Source of the DNA: Heterohyrax brucei | Lineage: Eukaryota; Chordata; Mammalia; Hyracoidea; Procaviidae | Length of the DNA stretch: 64,000 nucleotides | Direction of reading: 5' to 3' | Assembly (NCBI GenBank): GCA_028571685.1 | Contig: CM053140.1 | Coordinates: 22,611,501-22,675,500 of the forward strand | In this document: positions 22,981-33,775 of the stretch, piece by piece | How the letters are laid out: each line of letters begins with the position of its first letter | How positions within the stretch are numbered: position 1 is the first letter of the stretch | Program-made: the position numbers and the translations under genes | The notes under the pieces: generated by a model | Told to the model about the DNA's origin: nothing | What the model saw: the letters and a program-made list of their open reading frames with translations, nothing else | Databases searched by the model: none

Positions 22981-23781
22981 TGCCGGGAGCCAGCCCCAAC
23001 ACTTTTCAGGGTCATGCACGGAGGGAGGGAAGGCATCGGCGGGTAAATGAACAAAGGAGACAGGAAACGATTTTCTGGTTTAAGGCAGCCCGACCAAGAG
23101 AAGAGAGCTGTCTGTCTTTATTGTTTTTATAGTCAAAGTGACGTGAATTTTACCCTGCCCACTGACCACACAATCTATTGGCTAATTTGAAACCAAAACC
23201 TTGTGATTGGCTAATTTGAAACCAAAACCTCGTGGTCTTGAGGTGATGTAATTTCTACCCTGTCCCTCCCCCCACCACCACATGAGCTATTAGCTAACCG
23301 AACTCTTTTAATTGTTAAGGCTTTCTAGATAATGGCCCGAGGCAGGTGTGTTGTGGTGATAACAGACATGCCCCGAGCTCAATCAGCCCTACTCATACCT
23401 CAAGGTTAAAAGGTACAGGAGGAGGGTTCTAAAGTTTATGATCTCTATTTGTTCCTACTTTGCTCTCTATTTTATCTCTTCCTGCGGGGACAGTAAACAC
23501 CTACCGTCCCCCACCCTATGCCTTTCTTAACCTGTTCTAAAAAGGATAATTCTTTTCACATGGGTGGGGATGTGCAGTTGGGGGAAGTCAGCAGGGCTGG
23601 GCATTCCCGGGCTCAGCGTTTGTCCTTGTGCAGGGAGATGAGGGGGTATTTTTTGGGAGAGTTTAATTGGGGTGAAAAAATACACAACCAGAAATATGTC
23701 AGGGGTGAGATGCATCCATCTGCCATCACAAAGGCTTGTAGCTCTGCTCACAGAGGTCTTTGTGGGTGATGGGCTTCGGCA
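22981..23781 (+). mobile_element. Solo LTR with 6-bp target-site duplication
   Basis: An 801-bp element with termini TGCCGGGAG...CTTCGGCA, which form a short inverted repeat (TGCCG/CGGCA). Perfect GAAGAC duplications flank it (22975-22980 and 23782-23787). The paralogous empty site in copy 2 (about 56062-56096) has exactly the pre-insertion length. A 6-bp duplication points to a class II (ERVK-like) provirus reduced to a solo LTR. Orientation was judged from the TG..CA ends and is tentative. No viral genes are present. Confidence 0.88.
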
Positions 23782-24149
23782 GAAGACAAAACTTAAACGG
23801 ATGGAAAATTCTAGTGTACAAACTAAGGACATACATTCTACAATTTTCACCAAGCATGTGGCTATACAATCTTCTGTAAAAGAGATTCAGCCAGAGACTA
23901 ATGATTCTAACCAACTATCATAGTAGAAAATTTATCAGCTACAATTGAAGGGGACAGAGAAACAATGCAAATAACACTGTCTGCCTCTTTGAATTCCACA
24001 GGAAGGGAACTGGTCAAAGGAGCTACATCCGTTGACCTGCAAGAAAAGGACAGGATCACCCTTGGAGCATTCCAAACATCAGCAGAAGTGTCGGAATTTG
24101 CACAGGACACAGGCACGGCTGCCTCCATTTCAAAGGGTGGAGTCACAGC

Positions 24150-25096
24150 CTCGGTTTTAGTTCTTTAGTGCTGCTTTAACGGAAATACCACAAGTAGATG
24201 GCTTTAAATTTTTTTATCACAATGAATTGAAAGTACACACTCCAAGTCAATTTTGCACACACGCCTCTCTACAGCTCTATCTGCTCTCCTCACCCTGTGA
24301 CAGCACACTCCTCTTTTGCACTCTTCTAGTATCTTCCCAACCAACACCTGTCTTTCCTCTCTACCCTCTCTCCTCTCCTCCAGGAAGAAGCCAGATGGAC
24401 AACCTTCTACAAACATATAAAGCCATAAAATACACACATTACATGCTAACTCTGTGTCCCCAAGTCCAGTCCATTCGTACTCTGAGTGCTAACCTCAGCA
24501 CTGGTTTCAGGTCTGGGGCCGCAGCAAGTCTAGGAGCCATGTTCCCAGGGGGCTCTCTACTTTGCCAGACCATCAACTCTGGTTTGTTAGTAGAGCTTTT
24601 GATCTGCACACCTCTTTTCCTCATACTAGGCAGGGACTCTACATTGTTGTCCCCTATCAAGAACAATTTTATTAGTCATGTCCAGTAAGCTAAAAGTCCA
24701 AATTCAGGGTGTCAGCTCCAGGGGAAGGCTTTCTCTCCTGGCACTGGAGCAAATTCCTTGTCCTCAGTCTCCCTGGACTAGAGGCTTCTGAGGCATAGGC
24801 AACCTCGTCCTTTCCAAAGCATGTGCTCAGCTCCTGGCACTGCTCTTTGCTGCTATGATATCCCCAAGTCTCAGCTTACCTCCCTTTCTGTTATATTCCC
24901 AGAAGCCACACCAGGCCACCGTACAATCCCACACATTAAGTCCTGCTCCACCAACTCAACTGCAGCCCATCCACCCTCATTAACATCAGAGAGGCAGGAT
25001 TTACAACAGGAAGGACATTACACAATACCAGAAATCATGGCCTAGTTAAACGGCTACATAGATTTTGGGGGGAACACAATTCAATCCATGACAGTG
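24150..25096 (-). mobile_element. LTR relic (TGTCATGGATTGAATTGTG family), interrupted
   Basis: Reverse-oriented LTR: 3' end near 24155 (TTAGTGCTGCTTTAACGGAA) and 5' end at 25070-25096 (GGGGGGAACACAATTCAATCCATGACA). Between 24205 and about 24480 a piece resembling the reverse complement of an L1 3' tail is inserted. Both features also occur in copy 2 (56440-57405), so they predate the duplication. Confidence 0.75.
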
Positions 25097-25747
25097 TCCT
25101 AGGTTTTCAAGAGTCAGATCTTCATCCGGTTGGTTCTAGGGGATGAGGTCACTGCCCAGTGTTCAGAGGACAAGGTGGCCATGCCCAGAGGGCCTACTGG
25201 GGCTCAAGGCATGCAGCTGCCACTCAGACGAACAAGGAGAATGGGACCCCTCAAAGTCAATGGGCTTCAAGTGCCATCAGAGTGGGCCTGGAAGGTGCAG
25301 CTGAATCCCAGAGCCTAGGGGCCTCCCACAATCCAGAGAGCAGGGCCAAGGCCCAGAGTCCAGAGGACAACAATAATGCCCAGATGGTCCCAAACAGCAG
25401 AAAATTATTTTGTATCCTTAACAGCTAATATAAATTGCTCTGTCAGGTTTGGGATTTACGTGGCACTCATTATCCCTTCTTCTCCTTCCATTTCCCCCAC
25501 AGGGAATGGAAAGGTCGACCCCGCACCTGTCACACCACTCTACTGCATACACAGTCTTCTAGATTTCACAGGCTGACAGATGGAGAATTTGGCCCCAGCA
25601 TCAACTATTCTATACTTGATGGAGATGACTCAGAAGGTGAGATTCTGGCCTTGCAATTGATTTATGACTCCACAGATGACACGATGGGGTTAACTGCATT
25701 TTGGATGTTCCAAGGACAGGAATTTGAAGGGGCCAAAGTTGTGGACG
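25097..25747. other. Unassigned stretch shared by both duplicated blocks
   Basis: It aligns with 57406-58071 but I recognise neither exon nor repeat. The open frames differ between the copies, which argues against coding. Confidence 0.45.
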
Positions 25748-25912
25748 GAAACCCTGGTGGCGTAGTGTTTAAGTGCTATGGCTGCTAACCAAACGGTGAG
25801 CAATTCAAATCCACCAGGTACTACTTAGAAGCTCTATGGGTCAGTTGTACTCTGCCCTATAGGTTTGCTATGTGTTGGAATTCACTGGATGGCAGAAGTT
25901 GTTGTTGTAAAG
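25748..25912 (+). mobile_element. AfroSINE
   Basis: Starts AAACCCTGGTGGCGTAGTG, B-box-like GTGAGCAATTCAAATCC, ends TTCACTGGATGGCAGAAG with a TTGTTGTTG tail. Shared with copy 2 at 58072. Confidence 0.9.
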
Positions 25913-26120
25913 GGTCAAATCTTATGGAATGAATTGCAACTTCCCAAAACCTGTGTCATAAATTTGAGCACCCATACTATAGTTACAATGTTATTTGGGA
26001 ATGAATTGTCTTAGTCGTGTGAATGATGCATGATTAGTGGAGGCTGCGTCTTCAGTCATTCTTTCTTGAAATGTTATACAGATTACACAAGGAAGCCAGC
26101 AATCAGAAAATGGAAAAGTG

Positions 26121-27357
26121 ATTCCATGCTCAGATTTATGACATAGATTTTGGGGAGATGCAATTCAGTCCATATCTAGATGCCCTACAACAGAGGAATG
26201 CATAGGTAAACTATAGTACATATATGGAGCACTACGCAATGATAAAGAATAATGATGATTCCACGAAACATCTCATGACCTGGTTTCAACTGGAAGACAT
26301 TATGTTAAGTGAAAGTAGTCAGCACCAAAAGGGCAAATATTGTATGAGATCCTTAAGATAAGATCTCAAAAACAGACTTACATATAGAAGAAAAGACTCT
26401 TTGACAGCTGCAAGGGAGGGGAGGGAGGGCGAGGGGGGAAGGGTTTAGATAGCTGCTAGAAATCTGGTTGGGTCAAATCGGTGATAGCACATATTAGAAA
26501 CAAGAACAATATTAGGTGGACTTCAGCATAACTTGAATACTCCTTCCATCTTAACCCAATATTGCAAGGACAGAGTAGCTGGGGCGGGGGGTGGGGGACC
26601 ACGCTCTTAGGTGAAATCAAGGCCAAATGGCGCAACTAGCATTTGGCTAGGAGGGCTCTCTGCACCCCACGTTGGCGACTGGTGTCTGGGGTCTTAAAAG
26701 CTGCCAAGCTGCCATCCGAGGGCACAGCAAATTGTCCCAACTCAGCAGGAACAGATGCTAACCCAGGACTAAAATGACATGGGGTAAAATCAACCCAGAA
26801 GATAGAGAGACCCACATGAGTGGGTGCCTACATCGACTTAGGACCAGAAGAAACGAATGGTGCCCGGCACCACCAGTGATAGCCACGATGGAGCTCACTA
26901 TGTTGAGTCTCACAGGCAACACAAGAATAAAATGGGGTACACCCTGAGATCTCCACTAAAAGACTTCAATTGATGGTCCTGTGGTTTCAGGGTTCCCCTG
27001 GGAGCATGGCTCCTGGCTCTGATGCTGCCCTTGTCCATAAATCATAATGAAGGTCCACTCTTCGGACACGAATGGATTGGACTTGGCGATGCAGACTGAC
27101 CATGTACTGGATGCACTTTATGGCTCTATGCATCTATACGATATCACCCTGCTGACCTCTGGCTGGAGGACAGAGAGTGGGTGGAGAGGACGGGAAAGGA
27201 AACTGTTGGGAGGATGAGACATGTATGGAGCAGAGAGGAATAGTGTGCTGTCACTGGGCAGGGAGAGCAGTGGAAGTTGTATATAGGTGGGCATGTAAAT
27301 TTACATGGGAATGTACATTTTCACTCAGTCATAATAAAAAAGAAAAAGAAAAAAAAA
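26121..27357 (+). mobile_element. 5'-truncated L1 insertion with 15-bp target duplication
   Basis: L1 3' end ending in an AATAAAAAAGAAAAAG-type A-rich tail. It is flanked by GAAAATGGAAAAGTG (26106-26120) and GAAAATAGAAAAGTG (27358-27372), 14 of 15 identical. Copy 2 has the empty site near 58430. The first 60 bp (GATTTTGGGGAGATGCAATTC) resemble the reverse end of the local LTR family rather than L1. No coding capacity. Confidence 0.85.
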
Positions 27358-27575
27358 GAAAATAGAAAAGTGAGCTAGCAACCCAGGTGAAGATAACCTA
27401 GGGACAGAAGCCCCAAAAGACAAACATCTTCCACCAGAGGCCGTAGACACAAAGCCTCCTCCTAGAGCGCCCACCATAATTCAAACTTTCAGCCTCCTAA
27501 ACTGTGAGAAAACAAACATGTTTGTTAAACGAACCCACTTGTGCTCTGTCTGTTACAGCAGCACTAGAGAACAAA

Positions 27576-27737
27576 AGGAACCCTCGTGGTACAGTGAGTA
27601 ACAGCTCAGCGGCTCATCACCAAGTCACCAGTTCAAGTCCACCAGCAGCTCCTAGGAAACCCTATAGGGCAGTTCGACTCTGTCCTATAGATTCACTAAG
27701 AGATGGCAGCAGCTCCAGGGCACTCAACAACGATATC
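27576..27737 (+). mobile_element. AfroSINE
   Basis: GGAACCCTCGTGGTACAGTG, then CACCAGTTCAAGTCCACC (B box region) and GGAAACCCTATAGGGCAGTT. Shared with copy 2 at 58646. Confidence 0.88.
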
Positions 27738-27751
27738 TAACCACAACAAGG

Positions 27752-28205
27752 TACTATTCCACTGACATTCATGGAAGTACTACACACAAGTGCCCAACAG
27801 TGGAAATAGCCCAAATTCCCATCAGCAGAATCATGGATAAATAAAATGGAGTCTATCCATCTAGTGGACTATTATTCAGTCATAAAACAAAATGAAGCTC
27901 TCATAAATGCTACAGTATGCATGAAACATGAAAACACTACATCAAATGAGTCAGACACAAAACAAATGTTCCAGGACCTAACTTGCACAACACACCTAAA
28001 ATAGGCAAGCATACAGAGACTGAAGTTTATTAGTGGTGACCAGGGGCTGTCGGGGGCTGAATGGAGGGATGAAGTGGAGTTACAGCCTAACGCAAATTGG
28101 GATTCTGCTAGGGGTGATGAAAAAATTTGGAAACTGATACTGGTGATGTGGTTGCACACGGGGCCAGACTAATGGATGTTACTCAATTAAATATGTAAAA
28201 CAGCT
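27752..28205 (+). mobile_element. Older L1 3' end
   Basis: Matches the general mammalian L1 3' end: CAAATTCCCATCAGCAGAAT, GAGTCAGACACAAAACAAAT, GTGGTGACCAGGGGCTG. Shared with copy 2 (58815-59395), where it is split by an AfroSINE. Confidence 0.75.
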
Positions 28206-28707
28206 GAAAAAGAAAAGAGTTTTCTTGTATATATTTTCCCAAACACACAAACACAAATTAGCAGGAAATGAACACAAGACAGTATTTGAATAAATAGCAA
28301 CTTACTGTGTTGGACCCAGGACATACCTGAAAGGAGAGGGATTTAGATACCAGGGGAGGAGAGAGAGGAAGTGGGTATTTCAAAAACATCATGCTAACTT
28401 TAAGCAGTACTCACCTAGAGAAATGAAATTATGTAGCAGGAACTGCAGCTTGTTTCCTCAGGTAACTGAATCTTGGTCACCTTCTTCTGAATATGAAAAA
28501 AGGTCTACCTCCACAATAAAAAAAAAAAAAAACTTGAATTATCATTCAGCATACTTGAAAACAAAAGATTATGTTAATGGCATTTGATTTACCAATCATT
28601 TCACAAACTTGACACTTGAAGACACTACATTTTTCAAACAAACCATACAGCTGGTCCTTCACCGTTTGGTGTTAGTTATCCTGGAGTGGATTTCAAATGA
28701 TGGGAAC

Positions 28708-29293
28708 TGTTGGTGCGATTCCCATGGGACACCATTTGCTGGTGTGATTAACAGGGGACACCACTTGCTCATGTGATTACCAGAGGACACCATTTGCTTG
28801 TGTGATTAATACAGGACACCACTTGCTTGTTTGATTAACAGGGGACACCATTTACTAGTGTGATGTACGTGAGGAGCTGAGGTTGAAAAGAATCACACTG
28901 ACAACCAACTTTTCGTTTGCTGTGGGCAGAAAAGGGACAGTCTCCAGCAAGTAGAGACTGACACCAGTTTGTTGAACCCAGCAGCTTTTATTGAGCAAAG
29001 TAAACAAGTTTTCTGCCAGGAAACTGAGAAATGGCATCTCACCAGCCTTCCTTACTTCAAAACAAGTAGTGGCATTCCCAGGAAGGGGGATGAGAAAGTC
29101 CCTGAACTATTCTCCATTGAGTGCGAGTTTTCAGCACGTACCGGTGTGTGGCACACTGACACAACCTTGTCTCCAGGGCTTTCGCCAGGCTTCTGCCATT
29201 CTCAAGACAAGCCCCTATCTTGAGAAGGACCAGGATACAGTCAGCAGGATTTCACATTCTTTCCAAACAAGCACATTGCTACAGGTCCCCACA
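28708..29293 (-). mobile_element. ERV1-like LTR, present only in copy 1
   Basis: Read on the minus strand it begins TGTGGGGACCTGTAGC, carries the polyadenylation region TTTGCTCAATAAAAGCTGCT (28984-29003) and ends GCACCAACA. Copy 2 goes directly from the left to the right flank near 59860-59880. The exact target duplication is unclear. The class was judged only from the TG..CA ends and the R-region wording. Confidence 0.65.
28717..28862 (+). repeat. 29-bp minisatellite, about five units
   Basis: Five imperfect repeats of GATTAACAGGGGACACCA followed by (C/T)TTGCT..TGT, lying inside the end of the LTR at 28708-29293. Units differ at a few positions only. Confidence 0.88.
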
Positions 29294-29309
29294 GATGTGC
29301 ACAGCAGCA

Positions 29310-29450
29310 CTTCTCCACAGGGTTTTCAAGGCTGGAGCCTTTTGGTAACAGATCACCAGGCTTGTCTTCCAAGGCCTGTCTGGCTTGGTTTGAACTGACA
29401 ACCTTTCAGCTAGAAATGTTAACCCTTTGCACCACCCAGGGGCTCCCTGT
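29310..29450 (-). mobile_element. AfroSINE, reverse orientation
   Basis: Plus-strand order GGGTTTTCAAGGCTGG, GTTTGAACTGACAACCTTTC (reverse B box), TTTGCACCACCCAGGGGCTC (reverse 5' end). Shared with copy 2 at 59905. Confidence 0.85.
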
Positions 29451-29737
29451 TTCGCTCTTTACTGTCTACATCTTCTCCTGTCTTCTTATGCTTACATTCC
29501 ACACATTTGACACACATTTAGGACCTTCATTCTACATTACATTTGGTTGAAAAGGAAACAAATTCTCTAATCATACTACAGGTGTCACATGCTATTTACT
29601 CAACTTCAGCCTTACTTTTTTTGTACTCAAAATTATAAATTACATTTCTCCAGCAGTTGCACATTTTACATTTTTTTCAGGAAGAGCTCTATGTGAAATA
29701 ATTCTTACAAAGGATGAGCGATCTTCTGCAACACTAT
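29451..29737. other. Unassigned stretch shared by both blocks
   Basis: AT-rich sequence that aligns with 60033-60336. I see no gene in it. Confidence 0.4.
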
Positions 29738-30035
29738 AGCGTGGCTGCCAAAAGAACACAAATCTGTCCTGGAAGAAGCAAACATCAAGGCTTTTTAGCA
29801 GCCATGACAACACTCTATCACCCACAGTCTGGGCATGTGACCATGGAGGATCCATTCCTGCACAAGGACACCACACATGGTCAACTCCAGGGACTTTCAG
29901 AGAGATGGCCTGACAGATAGCTACAAGGCATGCAAACATAAACAGTGATTATGAAGAAGGCACACGCCCGTGAACTTTGTCCTATTGTATGTGGGGTTGC
30001 TGTGAGTCCGAACTGAAGACACAGCATCTAACAAC
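29738..30035 (+). mobile_element. RTE LINE 3' end
   Basis: Decayed RTE ORF end (CTGTCCTGGAAGAAGCAAAC, GGGCATGTGACC) followed by the RTE tail (CTATTGTATGTGGGGTTGCT, then CATCTAACAACG). Shared with copy 2 at 60340-60615. A reverse AfroSINE fragment follows to about 30155. Confidence 0.75.
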
Positions 30036-30327
30036 GTGTGGCTGACCCTCGAGGATCCCTTCAAGTATTCTGTTCTGTTATGGGGTTGAACTGCTCACCT
30101 TTCAATTAGCAGCTGAGTGCCTAATCAAAGCGCACTACTGACAGTCCCCTTTATACAAAGACCTCCCATTTCCACCTCATTTTTATAGTCACTGTTCGGA
30201 AATTGGGAATATGAATGGCCTTTGATCCAAGAAGCCTTCAACAAAAACATGACGCATTAGTACTACAATCTGTGGCTGAATGACCAGGATCTAAGCTGGC
30301 TCATATCCTGTCTCATCCAACCATTAA

Positions 30328-31799
30328 AATCTTGGACAAACACTGCTGTTTCAGCTCCAGAAAACCTTCAGCGACCACATCACCTTCTATCTGCAGACCA
30401 AGTAGGAATGGCTGTATTGTTTCACACATAATCATGACAAAAATGTCGGCTTTATACCCAAAGAAATTCAGGAAACGTGCCCGTAATTTCCTTCTGAATT
30501 TGGGATCCATTTGAGATAGACACGGGGGAACGATGTAGCAGTCGGCGTCTGCAAGGATTACACCGTTGGAAACCCCATGGGGCGGCTCTACTATCCTGCA
30601 ACGTTGCTGTCAATTAGACTTCACAGCAATCTTTTCAGACGTTTCAAAATCCACCTACCCATTTCCAACTCATGCTTTAAATTCGTCTCTTAAATATCTA
30701 CAAACATTAAAAGAGGAGATACGTACATAACTCCTCATCATCTTAGTTTCTGTATGAACAGCAGCACTCCAATCGCTGCGGCACTTGGAGCAGCGCACGG
30801 GACAGCGAGGGCACAGGGCCTTCGCACTCGGGCCAACCGCCCCGAGCCTCCCCACTGCATTTCTCACAAACTCCCAGGGTAGTTGATGCTGTTGATCTGA
30901 AAAACCACTTTTGCTCAGCGAGATTCCCATGGTTTTATCTGTCATTCCACCCAGAGATACAGCGCCACTCACCTACCAGTCGTACAACTTGCGGTACTTG
31001 CGAAGCGGAAGTGCCCAGACGTCCTGGGCCCCACAGGGCTTACGTTGAAGAGTGACGTCGGAGGGAGCTCCGCCCACCGGACCGCCCCCTTCGGGACCCT
31101 GCGGCCCTGCACAACGTGGTGAAGGTAAGGCCCGCGGCTCTCGCGGCTCTCCCAGGGGTGAGAAGTCAGGAATGTGGGAGACAGCGGGAGCACAGACCTC
31201 AGCTCGGTGCGCTGTACGTGCTGCTGGAACAAGCATGACACACACAAAGCCAGGCCTCCCTCACACAGCAGCTGTCGAGGCACCCAGCATGGCGGCCGGC
31301 CCTCACACTACCGCTTCCGCTTCCCGTTTTTGGCAACACTTTTTTGCAATGTCACGGGCTCCGAACGCTGACCCAGAGGGCTCTACCCAGTGACTGGTCG
31401 AGTTCGGTGCCTTCGCTCGGTCTAAGGTTCTGTCCACTGGGGTCTTCTTTGCCTCTGGAAACAAAAGCCTAAGGTTTCTGAAATGCGCAAAGAAACACAA
31501 GACAGTTCAGTAGGCAAAGATTTCTAATGTACTTGGAGAGCAAAGGAAGATGTATTTCCGTACTTGCCCATTTGAAAGTCAATATTTACCATGTCTTTTA
31601 GAGAAATATTCACCTCTCATATGTATTTGCCAGTCTTTAAAATTGTTATAAGTGCCTCCTTTGACTTCTCTTTTATGGTTTGTTTTCTCTTACCTATCAG
31701 GTGTCTCTCCTTAGGAATAGGCCACCAACTCTGCAAACCCAGTCTGAACTCTTCAAGAGCTGAGGACAGTTGAGAGGGGCATTTTCGACGACGAGAGGC
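30328..31799. promoter_or_regulatory. CpG-rich, promoter-like segment with exon-like signals, absent from copy 2
   Basis: Copy 2 runs directly from AACCATTAAA to GGTAGGCACT (near 60903), so these 1.47 kb are an insertion here or a deletion there. Its core, about 30770-31320, is far richer in CG dinucleotides than its surroundings and holds a CRE-like TGACGTCG at 31053-31060 and ETS-like CTTCCG words. Exon-like signals: a minus-strand donor TAG/GTGAGT at 30973, a plus-strand donor AAG/GTAAGG near 31125, and a possible plus exon about 31701-31799 between TACCTATCAG and AG/GTAGGC. Short ORFs (ATGGCGGCCGG at 31288; minus ORFs ending near 30970) match nothing I know. I infer a diverged bidirectional promoter of an unidentified gene or pseudogene. 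A degenerate AfroSINE half lies at 30538-30628. Confidence 0.5.
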
Positions 31800-31929
31800 A
31801 GGTAGGCACTATTACTTCTGAGGGAAAATAGGTAAAAGTGAAAGTCTTTTGGAAATGTCTGTCATAAACCATTTTTACTTTTTTCTCTGGTACAAATATG
31901 TATAAGAAATTGATAACATGTACTCATCT

Positions 31930-32348
31930 GAACTGGTCAAGGGCTCAGTTTTGAGGTTTGCGTATATAGATAGACCTCGTCGAACATTGAGTTTCCATTT
32001 TATGGGATCTTGTGTAAAATGGGAATTCCACAACACTTAATTTTGCTCTTAAGGAATCTGTATATGCATCCAGAGGCAGACATGCACACAGAACCAGGGG
32101 ACTCTGCTGGTTCAGAGTCAGAAAAGATGGGCATCAGAGGTGCATCCTTTTACCACACCTTTACCATGTGTGCACTGAGCAAATAATCTGAGAAGCTGGT
32201 TTCTACAAAGAAGAACAAGGCATCAGGATTGGAGGACGACTCATTAACAACCTGCCGTACGCAGACGACACACCTTACTTGCTGGAAGTGAAGCAGATCT
32301 GAAACACGGATGAAGAGCAATAACCATAGCCTTCAGTACGGATTGCAC
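31930..32348 (+). mobile_element. RTE LINE, reverse-transcriptase region
   Basis: Decayed RTE RT domain: GGAATTCCACAACACTTAAT, then GAGCAAATAATCTGAGAAGC and GATTGGAGGACGACTCATTA; the YADD-box region reads TACGCAGACGACAC (32259-32272). Interrupted at 32349 by an LTR. Shared with copy 2, where an in-frame stretch GIPEHLMVLLRNMYTDPEA is visible at 61080-61140. Confidence 0.8.
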
Positions 32349-32825
32349 CTGGTCATGGACTGTGTTCTCCACAAAATCAGTAGCAATTTGGCTATGCCTA
32401 ATTCCTGGTATTCAGTGTGCTGCCTCCATTTTGCAATTCCTGCCCCTATGAGGTGAGTCAGGGTGGATGGGCAGCAGTGGTTTTGGCAGACTAAGATTCA
32501 GTGGTGTAAGTTGGTTTGGGACCTTGAGGCAGTCTATGGAGGTATAAAGGAAAAAATCTAGCAGAGAGAATCGGGAACCTCACACTATCAAGAACGCAGC
32601 ACCAGGAGAAGAGTGCGTCCTTCAGCCCTGAGGTTCCTGGACCAAGGTGTTCCCCACCCAAAGACTGATGCAACACAAGGACTTTCCTTCAGAGCCAACA
32701 CAGGGAAAGCCCTTCCCCTAAATGTGGCCTTGTAACCTACTGGACTGTGTAAGAATGAACTTTTCTCTCTGAAAGCCATCTACTTTCTGATATTTCTGTT
32801 AGAGCAGCACTAGCTTCCTAAAACA
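32349..32825 (+). mobile_element. Solo LTR inserted in the RTE
   Basis: Same family as 4308-4832: TGGTCATGGACTGTG start, GAGAATCGGGAACCTCACAC and AGGTTCCTGGACCAAGG inside, AGCTTCCTAAAACA end. RTE sequence resumes at once (CACCTCAACATCAAG), with CACC on both sides as the likely remnant of the target duplication. Confidence 0.82.
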
Positions 32826-33500
32826 CACCTCAACATCAAGAAAACAATAATCCTCACAACTGGACCAGTGAGCAACACGGTGATAAATGTCAGAGGTTGT
32901 CACCAGTTTCACTGTACTTGGGTCTACAATCCACACCCATGGAAGCCACAGTGAAGACATCAAAAGACGCACTGGGAACATCTGTGGCAAAGGATCTTTT
33001 TAAAGTACTGAAAAATGAGGATGTCACCTTGAAGACTAAAGTGTACCTGACCCAAGCCATGTTATTTTCAGATGTAGCAAATGCATGTGAGAGCTGGATG
33101 ATGAATGAAGAAGGCAGAAGAAGAGTTGATGCCTTTGAATTTTGGTGTTGGAGAAGAATGTTGAATGTATCATGGGTAGCCAGAAGAACCAACAGATCTG
33201 TTCTGGAAAAAGTACAACCAGAGTGCTTCTTGGAAACAAAGATGGCAAGACTACATCGTACATACTTTGGACATGCTGTCAGGAAGGATCACTCCCTGGA
33301 GAAGGACATCATGCTTCACCGAGTGGAGGGTCAGAGAAAAAGAGGAAGACCCTCAGTGAGATGGGTGGACACAGTGGCCATAACAATGGGCTTAAGCATA
33401 AAAATGACCGTGGGCACAAGGCGAGACTGAGCAGTGTTTTGTTCTGTTGTGCACGAGCTCACTATGAGTTGAAACCGACTTGATGGCACCTAGCAACAAC
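32826..33500 (+). mobile_element. RTE LINE ORF 3' half with intact tail
   Basis: Includes a 177-codon open stretch (32897-33430) with RTE words such as LFKVLKNEDVTLKTKVYLT, FEFWCWRRMLN, LEKVQPECFLETKMARL and KRGRPSVRWVDT. It ends in the RTE/AfroSINE-type tail GAAACCGACTTGATGGCACC TAGCAACAAC. It is a 5'-truncated, dead copy. Confidence 0.88.
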
Positions 33501-33690
33501 CAGAACAAGTGAGCTGAAATGGGCTGGTACTGGTCTTTTTGAATCAGAAAAAAGAAACACATGATCTACTACAACAAGAATGACAAGTTGAAGAGGAATG
33601 GTATCACATTCATCATTAAAAGGAACACTTCAAAATATATGCTGAAGTACGAAACAACTGCTACCCATTCTCCATCATTAATCTCATAGA
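33501..33690 (+). mobile_element. RTE LINE, endonuclease-region fragment
   Basis: Follows the RTE tail directly, out of normal order: GAGCTGAAATGGGCTGGTAC, TACTACAACAAGAATGACAA, AAAGGAACACTTCAAAATAT. Shared with copy 2 (62140-62325). A reverse LTR terminus (ATAGTTTTGGGGGAAAC) follows at 33685-33775. Confidence 0.75.
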
Positions 33691-33775
33691 AGCAGGATTT
33701 ACATTGTACAGGAAAATCACACAATACCAGGAATCATAGATTGGGCCAATGGCTCCACATAGTTTTGGGGGAAAC

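Noticed and set aside
24227-24688. 153-codon ORF
   Set aside because: Lies across an LTR and an L1-like insert; not preserved in copy 2.
28717-28862. CRISPR-like array
   Set aside because: The repeats are contiguous without spacers, in a mammalian LTR: a minisatellite.
30313-30510. 65-codon minus-strand ORF (MDPKFRRKLRARF...) as a coding exon
   Set aside because: It looks protein-like, but I recognise no family, it spans the edge of the copy-2 deletion, and splice support is weak.
32897-33430. 177-codon ORF as a host gene
   Set aside because: Its residues are those of an RTE retrotransposon ORF, and it ends at the RTE tail.
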